Shown one piece after another: positions 18,996 through 27,939 of a stretch of DNA of 64,000 bases (position 1 is its first letter; each line of letters opens with the position of its first letter). This DNA comes from an uncultured Ignavibacteria bacterium. Lineage in GTDB: Bacteria > Bacteroidota > Ignavibacteria > Kapaibacteriales > Kapaibacteriaceae. The notes beneath the pieces were generated by a model. That model was not told the origin of the DNA and did no database searches. It saw nothing but the letters and a program-made list of their open reading frames with translations. The stretch is from positions 124,001 to 188,000 of the forward strand of contig CALMZQ010000003.1 of NCBI GenBank assembly GCA_937870915.1, read 5' to 3'. The position numbers and the translations under genes are program-made.

Positions 18996-20020
18996 TTTCG
19001 ATCTCCTTCGTCCTGCGTCGAACGAGGCACGGCCAAGAACGCTCGAAGCAGGTGTTCGGCATCGGCATCTGTTGCACTACCATGACCACGTGAGTCGCGA
19101 TGTGCATCGGCTACATCTTCTTCCGTCCTACCATACATCAACACCATAGCATAGGTGATGAGCAACATGAATTCTAAACCAAGCGCACCAAGTACAACAG
19201 ACGGGTCCGTTGCCGGCAGGAACTTCAAACCCCGAATGCCGATAACGATGATGAGGATGGCTGCTCCGATGTAGACAAGGCCGAGCACGGCATTGCTATA
19301 TCGATCAGTGAAGTACTCACGCATGTAGAACTTGATAGCGTCGTGTGTGCGCATCATGCGTGTGAGACCCTTTGAGTCTCGCCACCGAAGTGCATTACGC
19401 AAGAGTTCGAGATCGAAGAACGGCATCTCATACGAGTCAGCCAGATCATGCAGCCTACGTAGATCGGCATTCAGAATATCCCGCGTGATGGACTTGATCT
19501 CTTCCGGTGTATGGTCTCCGTATTGACTGATCGCAAGTCGGTCCATTGCGTTCAATACCTCGCGCTCGATCTTTTGACGGACAAATCCGGCAAGTCCCGA
19601 AAACAAGGTTGTAAGCAATGCAGAGAACACAAAACCACCAACAATCACCAAGGGTGCTAAGGCAACAGCCGGTGTAAAGACGTACTCAGCATGATAACGA
19701 GCTGTTGAGGTGCCTTCTGGCACCGAGGCTCTAGCCGCATCTATGGTCTTGCGCTCTCGCGGGTCTACCAGTGCCCACGTAGAGAACGTTCCCGTTGTCA
19801 CCACCTCATCATCTCTGTTTTCAGCTATTCGATACGTCACCTGAGACCCATCGCGGATGACATCACTGCGCAAAAACGCGGCAAAAAATGCGTCCATTGC
19901 CGGCGCGGCAACGAACATGAACAGGACAACGGAACAGGTGATGGACATTAGTCCAAAGAGCATCACCTGTGCAGGTGTATGCTCGGAAAGCTCAACAACG
20001 CGCGTCCGGGTAGTAGCCAT
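18992..20020 (-). CDS. Four-TM membrane protein coupled to the AAA ATPase gene
   Basis: I do not recognise the family. The 342-residue protein has predicted membrane segments at about 18-42, 118-142, 245-264 and 274-296. A roughly 70-residue non-cytoplasmic loop lies between the first two and a helical domain of about 100 residues (REVLNAMDRLAISQYGDHTPEEIKSI) between the second and third. The charged C-terminal tail (about 300-342) is probably cytoplasmic. It heads an operon with the STAND-like ATPase and the sialidase-fold protein. A membrane anchor or receptor for the ATPase is the simplest reading. Confidence 0.65.
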   Translation of the reverse strand: MATTRTRVVELSEHTPAQVMLFGLMSITCSVVLFMFVAAPAMDAFFAAFLRSDVIRDGSQVTYRIAENRDDEVVTTGTFSTWALVDPRERKTIDAARASVPEGTSTARYHAEYVFTPAVALAPLVIVGGFVFSALLTTLFSGLAGFVRQKIEREVLNAMDRLAISQYGDHTPEEIKSITRDILNADLRRLHDLADSYEMPFFDLELLRNALRWRDSKGLTRMMRTHDAIKFYMREYFTDRYSNAVLGLVYIGAAILIIVIGIRGLKFLPATDPSVVLGALGLEFMLLITYAMVLMYGRTEEDVADAHRDSRGHGSATDADAEHLLRAFLAVPRSTQDEGDRK

Positions 20021-20023
20021 ACG

Positions 20024-20055
20024 TTAAGATAATGACGGAATGACGTAATGACTAA
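20024..20055. repeat. Short array of AATGACGT/GACGGAAT units
   Basis: AATGACGGAATGACGTAATGACTAATGACG stands directly upstream of the membrane protein gene and leads into the palindromic repeats. The unit resembles the GACGGAAGGACGAAGTGAC repeat found inside polA. Confidence 0.75.
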
Positions 20056-20106
20056 TGACGTCGGGCTTTAGCCCGATGCGTGGTGACGTCGGGCTTTAGC
20101 CCGATG
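20056..20106. repeat. Two REP-like palindromes TGACGTCGGGCTTTAGCCCGATG
   Basis: Two identical 23-bp copies lie at 20056-20078 and 20084-20106. Each contains TCGGGCTTTAGCCCGA, a 7-bp stem with a short TT loop. Size, palindromic core and pairing are typical of REP-type elements. Confidence 0.8.
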
Positions 20107-20145
20107 TTATGGGGATACGGAGATACGATGTTACGGAGTTACGGC

Positions 20146-20282
20146 GTAGGGGCGAGGCCCCGCCTCGTTCGGTGTTGGGATGTGGCGGAGTTACGGAGAT
20201 ACGTCGTAGGGGCGAGGCCCCGCCTCGCCCGGTGTTGAGATGTGGCGGAGTTGGGATGTGGCGGGGATACGGAGATACATGG
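20146..20282. repeat. 60-bp tandem repeat with GGGGCGAGGCCCCGCCTCG palindrome and GTTACGGA units
   Basis: A 60-bp unit beginning GTAGGGGCGAGGCCCCGCCT is present at 20146-20205 and again, with a shorter end, from 20206. The GGGGCGAGGCCCC core can form nested hairpins. Units of the type GATACGGAGTTACGG surround it and run on to the 3' end of the next T9SS gene. The 82-aa ORF on + through this stretch is not a gene. Confidence 0.8.
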
Positions 20283-22316
20283 TTACGGGGTTATGCAGAT
20301 TCGGGAGGAGGTGTGGCCGATGACTGGACCGAAGACGGAGAGGTGGTATACGCCTGACGGAAGAGTGGAGGTATCAAGTCTTGCTTCCGGACCGTTAGGA
20401 GATTGAGAAAGCACAAGAGTGCCAATCGATGAATACACCTGTATCGATGTGATCTCTGTGCCGTCCGTGGACCGTATAACACACTGGTCTTTAGCTGGGT
20501 TAGGGAAGACGGACAATGTTGACTGTATAGAAGTTGATTCAGCAACTCCTACGGGGATGGCGTATTGCCGAAGTCCGACTTCGGCGTCGTTTGAGATTCC
20601 AAAGACCCATCCATGTTCTTCGTGGATCCGAGGGATGATGGTTGCTACATTGAGTTGCGGTCCTGTGCCCAATCTGGTTGTGAGACTATCTGCGAATCGG
20701 ACCATGTGGTCTGTGAACTGCTCGTTCGACCCTGGATCTGTGAAGTTCTCAATGGAAAGACTGGTCCATTCAGAACCGTCTACGGCCTGAACCACACAAC
20801 CAGAAGCCCCATTCCTCGAGATCATGTATTGTGATGCTTCGGTATTGGGAAGGCTGGCAACAAGTGTGCCTTTGGGAGATATCGAATCCGATGAGCGGAT
20901 CTCAAGTCCGGCAGTTGCCGTGCGCCAGAGACTGAGTTGTGTTTCGTTCAGAAGTGGCGTAAAGGCAAGTAGTCCATCATAGGTGGAATCTGCCGTCCAC
21001 GTTGCTCCTGCGTCATGGGTTACATGCGCCCCTTCCTCACCCTTGATGATCGCTGTTACAGAATCGACTACCCAACATGAGAGAAGGGGGCTTGTTGGTA
21101 GCGTCCATTCTGTGTAGGTGGAACCAGAGCGTTGTTTGGTAAGGAGTAGCCCGTTACTGAACCAAATCCAGGACGTTGTGCTGTCTGCACCTGGGTCAAA
21201 GGCTATACAGGAGTCGAGTGAGTGGTTCCAAGTATAGAGTGTGTCCGTTACGGACACGTTCTGCCCCACGATGGAGTACTCAATCGAGCCACCGTATTCA
21301 GCTTCTTGAATCTCACACAATGATTCCACGATGCGTGTACCATCTGTATCTGTAACAAATCTGACGCCTGCAGCATTGCGAACAGAGGCAATGCCGGACC
21401 TATATGGAATGGCATTAGTGTGGACCGGCGCTGTTGCAGGAGTGTATCTCCGCCAGGTGAGACCAAGATCAGAAGAGATGTAATGATACATCTCGGTTAG
21501 CTTTTCCGGCACAAACTGCACATAGATATCCGTGCCTCTCACTTCTACGCTGCGAAACGAACGATAGGTGATCTCCTCGGCCGGCAATGATGGATCGATA
21601 TCCGTTGTTCTGTAGTGGTGCCATGTACGGCCGCGGTCGCGGGAGATCAACAGGTTCGAATTCCAGACTGCGATCACGGAATCCGACAGTACAGCACATG
21701 TCGAGTATAGATTGGTAGACAGATCAACAGGTTCTACATCACCTACAGACCACTGTACGGTTGCCGTTGTAGGCCCCAACCCCCATGATGCAGATCTCTT
21801 CCCATCTGCACTAACAGACCAATAGTCATTGGTCTCCGGATGTTCAATGGAATCACTCGGTTCTGAAGCGTATCCGTGATGTACATAGACCTTGCCCCCT
21901 CTTCTCAACGCAAAGCCATGATCGATAGCTTTCACGAACCTGCTGCCTAAATCAACGGTCATGATGCGAGTACGGGGCTCATCAGATCCAATTGGCAGAA
22001 GCCACAGACCGCCACAATCCAAGGCAAGGAGCGTGTCTGTATCCGGTACGAAGACCGAGGCATTTGTAGAGAGTAACGTTCGTTGAATCCGAGCACCTGT
22101 CGGACCGGAGAGAATAGTCCCATCCTCGTAAAGCCCAAAGATGAACGTACTGTCGACAAATGCAAAGTTCATCCACACCTTCTCAATTCGAAAATCATAT
22201 GGAAAAACTCGGTAACCGTTTAAGTAAACCAAAGTATCATTCGTCTGTGCGCCAAGAGTGATCATCCCAAGAACGAATGCACAAGCACAAATCACCAACC
22301 GTACCGACTGTTTCAT
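20283..22316 (-). CDS. T9SS-sorted Asp-box propeller protein
   Basis: The 677-residue protein has a signal peptide (MKQSVRLVICACAFVLGMITLGAQ), a propeller-like region with Asp-box motifs (SRDRGRTW, SSDLGLTW, THDAGATW) and a sorting domain starting LSVFPNPAKDQCVI. The end, SSRICITP followed by TAA, is read from units of the GTTACGGG array, so the normal basic terminus has been replaced. No catalytic signature is visible. It is separated from dnaK by a terminator and a repeat array, so it is probably a single-gene transcript. Confidence 0.75.
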   Translation of the reverse strand: MKQSVRLVICACAFVLGMITLGAQTNDTLVYLNGYRVFPYDFRIEKVWMNFAFVDSTFIFGLYEDGTILSGPTGARIQRTLLSTNASVFVPDTDTLLALDCGGLWLLPIGSDEPRTRIMTVDLGSRFVKAIDHGFALRRGGKVYVHHGYASEPSDSIEHPETNDYWSVSADGKRSASWGLGPTTATVQWSVGDVEPVDLSTNLYSTCAVLSDSVIAVWNSNLLISRDRGRTWHHYRTTDIDPSLPAEEITYRSFRSVEVRGTDIYVQFVPEKLTEMYHYISSDLGLTWRRYTPATAPVHTNAIPYRSGIASVRNAAGVRFVTDTDGTRIVESLCEIQEAEYGGSIEYSIVGQNVSVTDTLYTWNHSLDSCIAFDPGADSTTSWIWFSNGLLLTKQRSGSTYTEWTLPTSPLLSCWVVDSVTAIIKGEEGAHVTHDAGATWTADSTYDGLLAFTPLLNETQLSLWRTATAGLEIRSSDSISPKGTLVASLPNTEASQYMISRNGASGCVVQAVDGSEWTSLSIENFTDPGSNEQFTDHMVRFADSLTTRLGTGPQLNVATIIPRIHEEHGWVFGISNDAEVGLRQYAIPVGVAESTSIQSTLSVFPNPAKDQCVIRSTDGTEITSIQVYSSIGTLVLSQSPNGPEARLDTSTLPSGVYHLSVFGPVIGHTSSRICITP

Positions 22317-22389
22317 ATCATTGCCAAGTGAGTGTGAATAGATGTTGCTGCATGAACATCGGGGGTAGGAAACTCAAATTCACCTTGAC

Positions 22390-22446
22390 AAAAACTTAAC
22401 AGAGTTACAGAGTTACGGGGTTACAGGGTTACAGGGTTACGGGGTT
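22390..22446. repeat. Array of GTTACAGG/GTTACGGG units
   Basis: Seven or so 8-bp units (AGAGTTAC, GGGGTTAC, AGGGTTAC) lie upstream of the T9SS gene and downstream of dnaK. It is the same unit type as at 20280, 38285 and 41013. The 260-bp gap 22317-22576 otherwise holds the dnaK terminator and a second small repeat; I see no gene in it. Confidence 0.85.
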
Positions 22447-22481
22447 GCATGGTTACGCAACTGTGTGAGTCATGGGTGATG

Positions 22482-22517
22482 AAAAAAAAGCCTGTGCCGG
22501 ATCTCTCCAACACAGGC
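22482..22517 (-). terminator. Intrinsic terminator of dnaK
   Basis: On the minus strand GCCTGTG and CACAGGC form a 7-bp stem around a 14-base loop and are followed by eight T. It lies about 60 bp after the dnaK stop. Confidence 0.85.
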
Positions 22518-22530
22518 TCCCTAGAATTTG

Positions 22531-22579
22531 CTATTCGCTAATCAGCGTTCGCTGTTCTGCGTTCGCTGTTCGCAGTTCA
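22531..22579. repeat. Short repeat GCGTTCGCTGTTCT at the dnaK 3' end
   Basis: GCGTTCGCTGTTCT and GCGTTCGCTGTTCG stand in tandem with related flanks (ATTCGCTAATCA, GCAGTTCA). The last unit reaches the dnaK stop codon. This is a further unit type placed at a gene 3' end, like the other arrays. Confidence 0.7.
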
Positions 22580-24481
22580 CTTCTCATCCACGATCGTATA
22601 ATCCGCGTCTTCCACCTTGTTGCCATCGGCGGAGCTGGTGGCATCGCCTGCTGGTTGCTCACCGGTAGGCGGTGTGGCTTGTGATGCTTGCTCGTACATC
22701 TTTGAGGAGGCTTCGCTCCAGATTTGATTGAGGGCATCCATGGCTGGACGGATGTCGGACGGATTGTTCTTTGCAGCATCAGCTAGACGATCTTTGGCCT
22801 TGGTGATGTTCTCCTTCGTCTCGGCGTCGAGTTTATCGTCAAGATCCTTCAGTTGCTTTTCCGTGCTATACACGAGTGCATCTGCCTGATTGCGATTCTC
22901 GATCTCTTCCTTGCGCTTCTTGTCTTCAGCAGCGTGGTCCTGAGCGTCGCGCTTCATGCTCTCAACTTCATTCTTATCCAGACCGCTTGAGCCCGTGATG
23001 CGGATGTTCTGTTCCTTGTTCGTTGCCTTGTCCTTAGCAGTTACGCTGAGGATGCCGTTAGCGTCGATGTCGAAGGTCACTTCTACTTGTGGGACGCCGC
23101 GTGGTGCAGGAGGAATTCCGTCGAGGTGGAACTTGCCAAGCGTCTTGTTGTCGGCAGCCATGGCGCGTTCGCCCTGCAGGATGTGGATCTCTACCGACGG
23201 TTGGTTGTCCGAAGCCGTGGAGAAGGTCTCTGTCTTGCGGTGAGGGATGGTGGTGTTTGACTGGATCATCGGCGTCATCACGCCACCCATTGTTTCAATT
23301 CCGAGCGAGAGTGGTGTTACGTCGAGAAGAAGCACGTCCTTCACATCGCCGGAGAGTACACCACCTTGGATGGCAGCACCCACAGCAACCACTTCATCAG
23401 GGTTCACACCCTTGTTTGGTTCCTTGCCAAAGAAGTTCTTGACGAGTTCCTGGATTTTCGGGATGCGTGTTGAGCCCCCTACCAAGATCACTTCATCGAT
23501 CTGCGATGGCGTGAGTTTGGCATCCTTGAGTGCACCTTCACATGGCTTGAGCGAACGGTCGAAGAGATCAACACACATTTGCTCAAAACGTGCGCGTGTG
23601 ATGTTGATGTTGAGGTGCTTTGGACCATCTGCTGTTGCTGTGATGAACGGGAGGTTCACGTCTGTCTGCAACATCTGTGAGAGTTCGATCTTTGCCTTTT
23701 CTGCAGCTTCACGTAGACGTTGAAGAGCCATCGGGTCTTTGCGGAGATCGATGCTTTCTTGCTTTTGGAATTCATCTGCAAGGAAGTCGATGATGCGTTG
23801 ATCAAAGTTGTCGCCTCCAAGGTGTGTATCACCATTGGTGGACTTTACTTCAAACACGCCGTCGCCGATCTCAAGAATGGAGATGTCGAACGTACCGCCA
23901 CCGAGGTCATAGACTGCTACAACTTGGTTCTGACCCTTTTTGTCGAGACCATAGGCAAGTGCAGCGGCTGTTGGTTCGTTGATGATACGTCGGACGGTAA
24001 GTCCTGCGATCTCACCTGCGTCCTTTGTTGCCTGACGTTGTGCATCGTTGAAGTAGGCGGGCACGGTGATGACCGCTTCCGTGATCTTTTCGCCGAGATA
24101 GTCCTCTGCTGTCTGCTTCATTTTCTGAAGTGTCATAGCAGAGATCTCAGGGGGCGAATAGAGTCGTCCATCGATATCTACGCGAGCTGTATTGTTGTCG
24201 CCGGCTACAACGGCATACGGAACACTCTTGGCTTCGTCTGACACTTCGGACATTTCACGTCCCATGAAGCGCTTGATCGAATACACGGTGTTCTTCGGAT
24301 TCGTAACGCTCTGACGTTTGGCCGACTGGCCAACGAGGCGTTCACCGCTTTTTGTAAAGGCAACAACCGATGGTGTAGTGCGCATACCTTCTACGTTTGC
24401 GATCACAACCGGTGTTGTACCTTCCATCACGGCTACGCACGAATTCGTTGTGCCGAGGTCAATTCCAATGATCTTACCCAT
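22577..24481 (-). CDS. dnaK: Chaperone DnaK (Hsp70)
   Basis: The 634-residue protein is a full-length Hsp70: phosphate 1 motif [10 protein letters not shown] at the N-terminus, connect/phosphate motifs ([28 protein letters not shown]), the linker [16 protein letters not shown], a beta-sandwich substrate domain and a helical lid ending in a Gln/Pro-rich tail with [10 protein letters not shown]. It acts in the cytoplasm with DnaJ and GrpE, which are not in the window. An AAGGAA Shine-Dalgarno precedes the ATG. It lies 33 bp after hsp20, so the two chaperone genes are probably cotranscribed. Confidence 0.97.
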   Translation of the reverse strand: MGKIIGIDLGTTNSCVAVMEGTTPVVIANVEGMRTTPSVVAFTKSGERLVGQSAKRQSVTNPKNTVYSIKRFMGREMSEVSDEAKSVPYAVVAGDNNTARVDIDGRLYSPPEISAMTLQKMKQTAEDYLGEKITEAVITVPAYFNDAQRQATKDAGEIAGLTVRRIINEPTAAALAYGLDKKGQNQVVAVYDLGGGTFDISILEIGDGVFEVKSTNGDTHLGGDNFDQRIIDFLADEFQKQESIDLRKDPMALQRLREAAEKAKIELSQMLQTDVNLPFITATADGPKHLNINITRARFEQMCVDLFDRSLKPCEGALKDAKLTPSQIDEVILVGGSTRIPKIQELVKNFFGKEPNKGVNPDEVVAVGAAIQGGVLSGDVKDVLLLDVTPLSLGIETMGGVMTPMIQSNTTIPHRKTETFSTASDNQPSVEIHILQGERAMAADNKTLGKFHLDGIPPAPRGVPQVEVTFDIDANGILSVTAKDKATNKEQNIRITGSSGLDKNEVESMKRDAQDHAAEDKKRKEEIENRNQADALVYSTEKQLKDLDDKLDAETKENITKAKDRLADAAKNNPSDIRPAMDALNQIWSEASSKMYEQASQATPPTGEQPAGDATSSADGNKVEDADYTIVDEK

Positions 24482-24514
24482 TGAGGTTCCTTGTGAAGTC
24501 TATTGTGTTGTTCA

Positions 24515-24955
24515 TTATTGAATGTTTATCTCTTGCTCTTGCGGAGCAACAGGTTCTGCTTTTGGGATCGTAATCGTGAGCACGCCGTTCTCGAAGCTTG
24601 CATTCACGGAGTCTGTTCGCATGCCATCAGGCAATGTGAACGAACGAGCAAATGATCCAAAGCTGCGTTCAACGCGCATGAAGTTCTTTTCGTCGTGTTT
24701 TTCTTCGCGTTTCTTCTCACCACGTATGGTGAGAACGTTGCCGTCGGTGATTGTGATTTTTACGTCGCCCTTTTCCATGCCCGGAAGTTCGGCGTGGATC
24801 GTAAGGCCAGTTGCGTCGTTGGACACATCAACACGTGGGTTGAATTCGCCAACTTCAAATCGAATACCGCCGCGCTGAATGTCATCAAAAACATCGCCCA
24901 TACGGCGGACTACGGTGTCAAAACCGCGAAACGGGTCAACCTTGATCATCGTCAT
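24515..24955 (-). CDS. Small heat shock protein, Hsp20 family
   Basis: The start is set at 24955 because AGGAGA lies 7 bases before that ATG; the longer ORF is unrelated N-terminal read-through. The protein then has 146 residues: a short N-terminal region (MTMIKVDPFRGFDTVVRR), an alpha-crystallin domain (about 43-135; PRVDVSNDATGLTIHAELPGMEKGDV, SFENGVLTITIPKAEP) and a C-terminal EINIQ extension with the I-x-I-like motif. It binds unfolding proteins and hands them to DnaK, encoded just downstream. Confidence 0.94.
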   Translation of the reverse strand: MTMIKVDPFRGFDTVVRRMGDVFDDIQRGGIRFEVGEFNPRVDVSNDATGLTIHAELPGMEKGDVKITITDGNVLTIRGEKKREEKHDEKNFMRVERSFGSFARSFTLPDGMRTDSVNASFENGVLTITIPKAEPVAPQEQEINIQ

Positions 24956-25045
24956 TGCTGGTCTCCTGAAACGTTTGGTTGAGTACATTATCTTGTGCCT
25001 GTTGATAGGGGGCATTGTTGTGTTGCCCATCCCCACGGAAAACTG

Positions 25046-25069
25046 TGCCAAAGAGATTGTTCTGCCAAA
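25046..25069 (-). promoter_or_regulatory. Direct repeat TTTGGCA-N10-TTTGGCA upstream of hsp20
   Basis: On the minus strand two identical TTTGGCA heptamers lie 17 bp apart in the 138-bp divergent region between hsp20 and the DUF3667 gene. It is neither a CIRCE element nor a good sigma-54 promoter. It could be an operator for either gene. Confidence 0.3.
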
Positions 25070-25093
25070 TCGGCGGTAAATGAGGCTAAACAT

Positions 25094-26125
25094 ATGTCAG
25101 AAATGCGGTTAGGGCCTGACAAAGCGGCAGAATGTCTGAATTGTGGGGCGGTTGGGACTGGTACCTATTGCGCGTCGTGCGGACAGGAACGCGACATTCA
25201 TGGCCAGACCTTCAAGGAATATCTTGTTGACATCTCCTATGATTTTCTTTCGATAGACGGGAAGATCTGGAGGGCATTTGTTGATCTGATGATCTACCCC
25301 GGACGGCTTACAAAGGACTATCTGGTTGGAAAACGGGCATCTCGACCTGTGCCGTCGCGCTTGTTTCTCGTGATCTGTGTTGTGGTGTTTGGTATAGCCC
25401 CCTACCTGTTTGAAAGGATGGGGATGAAAGATGCTGCAGAGAGCTCGGTGAGCATGGACGTCTTGGAATTGGTAACCTCCGTCTCTGCGAAGGTTGGGCT
25501 TCCTTTTGCAATAACACCAACGATTCGTGAGGCTCTTATCGATAGGGCTTCGTTGGCAGCATTGATCTCGGTGTTACCCCTTACCATCGTGCTCATCATA
25601 TATCGTAGACCACCACAAGCCATGTTTAACACTCACATCGCACATGCATTTCACATAACAGGTGCAACGCTCATCCTTGGAATGATCGGTTCGATCTCGA
25701 TGTGGTACATATCGCCTGCTGCCATTGCAGCGCTGTGGTATGCAGTGCAAGGGTATCGCTCCCAGAATGCACTCAATAGACGTAAGGTTCGCAAACTCGG
25801 ATATTGGTGGTTAGGGGGCTGGCTGTTCTCTATTGTCTGGATCGTCCTCGTTGTGGTCGTTCTTAGATTCACGGTTGACGGTGATTCTATGCAGGTAGAT
25901 GGCTCAACCCCAGCCGGCTTCATTGCGCTGGTTCCAATGAGTATCATGATCGCATCGATGATCTTGATCTTTGGCTTTGGAGCAGAGCTATTCTATGTAA
26001 CACGCAGCGTAATGTCACTCGCGAACGTTTCAATCTCTTCCGCCTTAGTTCAAGGCTCGGTAGCCGTTGTTGTTCTAGTGCTCGTTCGCGGAATCCTCGT
26101 CTTCGCCACAGCATATCTTCTATAG
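25094..26125 (+). CDS. DUF3667 zinc-ribbon membrane protein
   Basis: The start is taken at the ATG at 25094 (MSEMRLGPDKAAE); the upstream part of the ORF has no coding character. The 343-residue protein begins with a zinc ribbon CLNCGAVGTGTYCASCGQ (about 15-32) followed by five or so membrane segments, which is the DUF3667 pattern found widely in Bacteroidota. The function of the family is unknown. It is divergent from hsp20 and convergent with the TlpA-like gene, with a CTCTAGCA repeat array between them. Confidence 0.8.
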   Translation: MSEMRLGPDKAAECLNCGAVGTGTYCASCGQERDIHGQTFKEYLVDISYDFLSIDGKIWRAFVDLMIYPGRLTKDYLVGKRASRPVPSRLFLVICVVVFGIAPYLFERMGMKDAAESSVSMDVLELVTSVSAKVGLPFAITPTIREALIDRASLAALISVLPLTIVLIIYRRPPQAMFNTHIAHAFHITGATLILGMIGSISMWYISPAAIAALWYAVQGYRSQNALNRRKVRKLGYWWLGGWLFSIVWIVLVVVVLRFTVDGDSMQVDGSTPAGFIALVPMSIMIASMILIFGFGAELFYVTRSVMSLANVSISSALVQGSVAVVVLVLVRGILVFATAYLL

Positions 26126-26146
26126 CCCAAGCCAATCGTATCCCTT

Positions 26147-26200
26147 TCTAGCACTCTACCACTCTACCACTCTACCACTCTAGCACTCTAGCACTCTAAC
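26147..26200. repeat. Array of 8-bp CTCTACCA/CTCTAGCA units
   Basis: Six tandem units of CACTCTAC or CACTCTAG lie between the convergent DUF3667 and TlpA-like genes. The last unit supplies the TAG stop of the TlpA-like gene. Confidence 0.9.
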
Positions 26201-27887
26201 GATCTAAATACACTCCCAGCGTCTTCTCAAGCTCTTCGCCTCTGAGGCCTTCGGAGACGGCAATGATGCGTCCGTCCGGGCCTACGAGGATTGGTTTTGG
26301 TATTCCCGATACCTCAAAGATCTCTGCGGCCTTACTGTTGAACAGGCCTGGTGAGAAAACATGTTTCCACTGCATTGGGAAACGTTTCTCACGGAACGGA
26401 GCAATGTCCTTGATATCTGCATCGAGAGAAATACTCACGATCTCAAACTTCCTACCGCCATAGAGTTTCCACACACGTTCGATGTTCGGCAATTCGGCAA
26501 TACAGGGGGCGCACCACGTTGCCCAGAGATCAATGAGGACATATTTCCCGCGCAGACTTGCGGGGGTGATGCGCGCATTCGAATCGCCAAGAACGGTGAA
26601 GTTGAACGATGGAAGTTCATGTCCTGGTTTGATCACGCTATAAGGATTGAATTTGCGCCTCACAGAGCCAGCCATATCGTGCTTAGGGTAGGCACTCATG
26701 AATCGGTCGTAGAGACGTTTGATCTGCAGAGTGTCTCCGGCAAGAGAGGCAACAAGCATCGACCTGTAGAGAATATCCGGACCTCTATCAGGATGAGCGG
26801 ATACAACACTGTCGAGGTACGCCCATAACCTTGGTAGGGCCGGTGCTGTTGCGATGATGGGCACAAGTGCCTCATCACTTACGGTCCACGCATTGGAATG
26901 TGGTGGAACGTTTGTGGCTATCCGATCTGCATAGCTGGTCTCGTCGCGGAAGGACAGAACGAGTGGGATGTATCGCAGTGAAGCGTTTGCAATTGCTACG
27001 TCGCGAAAGCGCCCTTCGGGAAGTTCAAGCGCTTTTGACAGTTCGAATGCGGCATCACCCTCGCGACCGTTGCGCCAGCGCCGTACTTCTGCCGGACCGG
27101 TGATGTTTGGGGGTAGCCCCTTGAAGGCATCAAGAGACCGCTTGTTGAACGACTCGCGAGCCGAGTCAATGCGGATATCATCTGGGGAAAGGAATTCGAA
27201 GACGGCCTCTTTGTCAGATGTGGCAGCTAGAGACGGATCCCACACAACGTTGATCTTCTTGCCCTTAGCCTTGATAATGCTTCGGAAATCTCCACCATCA
27301 TCATATTGATAGGTTGACTGCATAGTGCCGTTCACACTATGAACGTCATCTATGGGCAGTCCGGAGATGTACGGAATCACTTGGTAGACAGCGCTCCCAC
27401 CAGTGAGCTTGATGTCGGCTGCATATGTGCCATTGGGGAGTTGATTCATTCTTAACGCTCTATCGAAGCTACCATCGGAGAAGTCCGTGATGATCTTTAC
27501 GCTATCGAATACTTCGTTTCGCCTCCGATTGGTCTCCAATGCTACCTCTATCTTCACACCACGTGTCTCCGGAGTTAGGTACACGTCTCGCACGAGCATT
27601 TTATGATCAGGAGCAACAAAGGCAAGTTTGTGAACACCAGCACGCAACCGAACATCAGGATCAAATCGGAAGCTGCCTGTGCTGTCTACCTTGGCAGATA
27701 TATAAGGGGCAAAGCTTCGTGGCTCTGTTATATAGACCATGATGGCGGGCGGAATACCATCGGTGGTGCTTCGAACAAGGCCTGAGATCATTGGCGTAAG
27801 GCCGGTTGCAACTTGGTCGCTGTGTTGCGCACCTAGACGGTGTATCAATGTCGCCATGAGTAGCGCCACGAGTACTATTCTGCCCAT
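26196..27887 (-). CDS. Secreted TlpA-like thioredoxin with long N-terminal region
   Basis: The 563-residue protein has a signal peptide ending near GAQ. A carboxypeptidase-regulatory-like beta-sandwich (about 35-115) is followed by a 300-residue region of unknown fold. A thioredoxin domain (about 425-563) carries the active site WATWCAPCIAELP and the cis-Pro loop GIPKPIL. It should act in the periplasm as a thiol reductase or oxidase, as do the AhpC/TSA-TlpA proteins common in Bacteroidota. GAGGAAC lies before the ATG. The TAG stop after VYLDR is inside the CTCTAGCA array. Confidence 0.85.
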   Translation of the reverse strand: MGRIVLVALLMATLIHRLGAQHSDQVATGLTPMISGLVRSTTDGIPPAIMVYITEPRSFAPYISAKVDSTGSFRFDPDVRLRAGVHKLAFVAPDHKMLVRDVYLTPETRGVKIEVALETNRRRNEVFDSVKIITDFSDGSFDRALRMNQLPNGTYAADIKLTGGSAVYQVIPYISGLPIDDVHSVNGTMQSTYQYDDGGDFRSIIKAKGKKINVVWDPSLAATSDKEAVFEFLSPDDIRIDSARESFNKRSLDAFKGLPPNITGPAEVRRWRNGREGDAAFELSKALELPEGRFRDVAIANASLRYIPLVLSFRDETSYADRIATNVPPHSNAWTVSDEALVPIIATAPALPRLWAYLDSVVSAHPDRGPDILYRSMLVASLAGDTLQIKRLYDRFMSAYPKHDMAGSVRRKFNPYSVIKPGHELPSFNFTVLGDSNARITPASLRGKYVLIDLWATWCAPCIAELPNIERVWKLYGGRKFEIVSISLDADIKDIAPFREKRFPMQWKHVFSPGLFNSKAAEIFEVSGIPKPILVGPDGRIIAVSEGLRGEELEKTLGVYLDR

Positions 27888-27939
27888 TTGTTCCTCACGT
27901 TGATTTCGTAACGCTTCCAGCTGCGCAATCTAGCACGGA

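Noticed and set aside
20109-20357. 82-aa + ORF over the REP-like region
   Set aside because: It is a translation of palindromic and tandem repeats, then antisense to the T9SS gene.
25040-25070. Sigma-54 promoter upstream of hsp20 (TGGCAC is present)
   Set aside because: The required GC at the -12 position is missing at the correct spacing.
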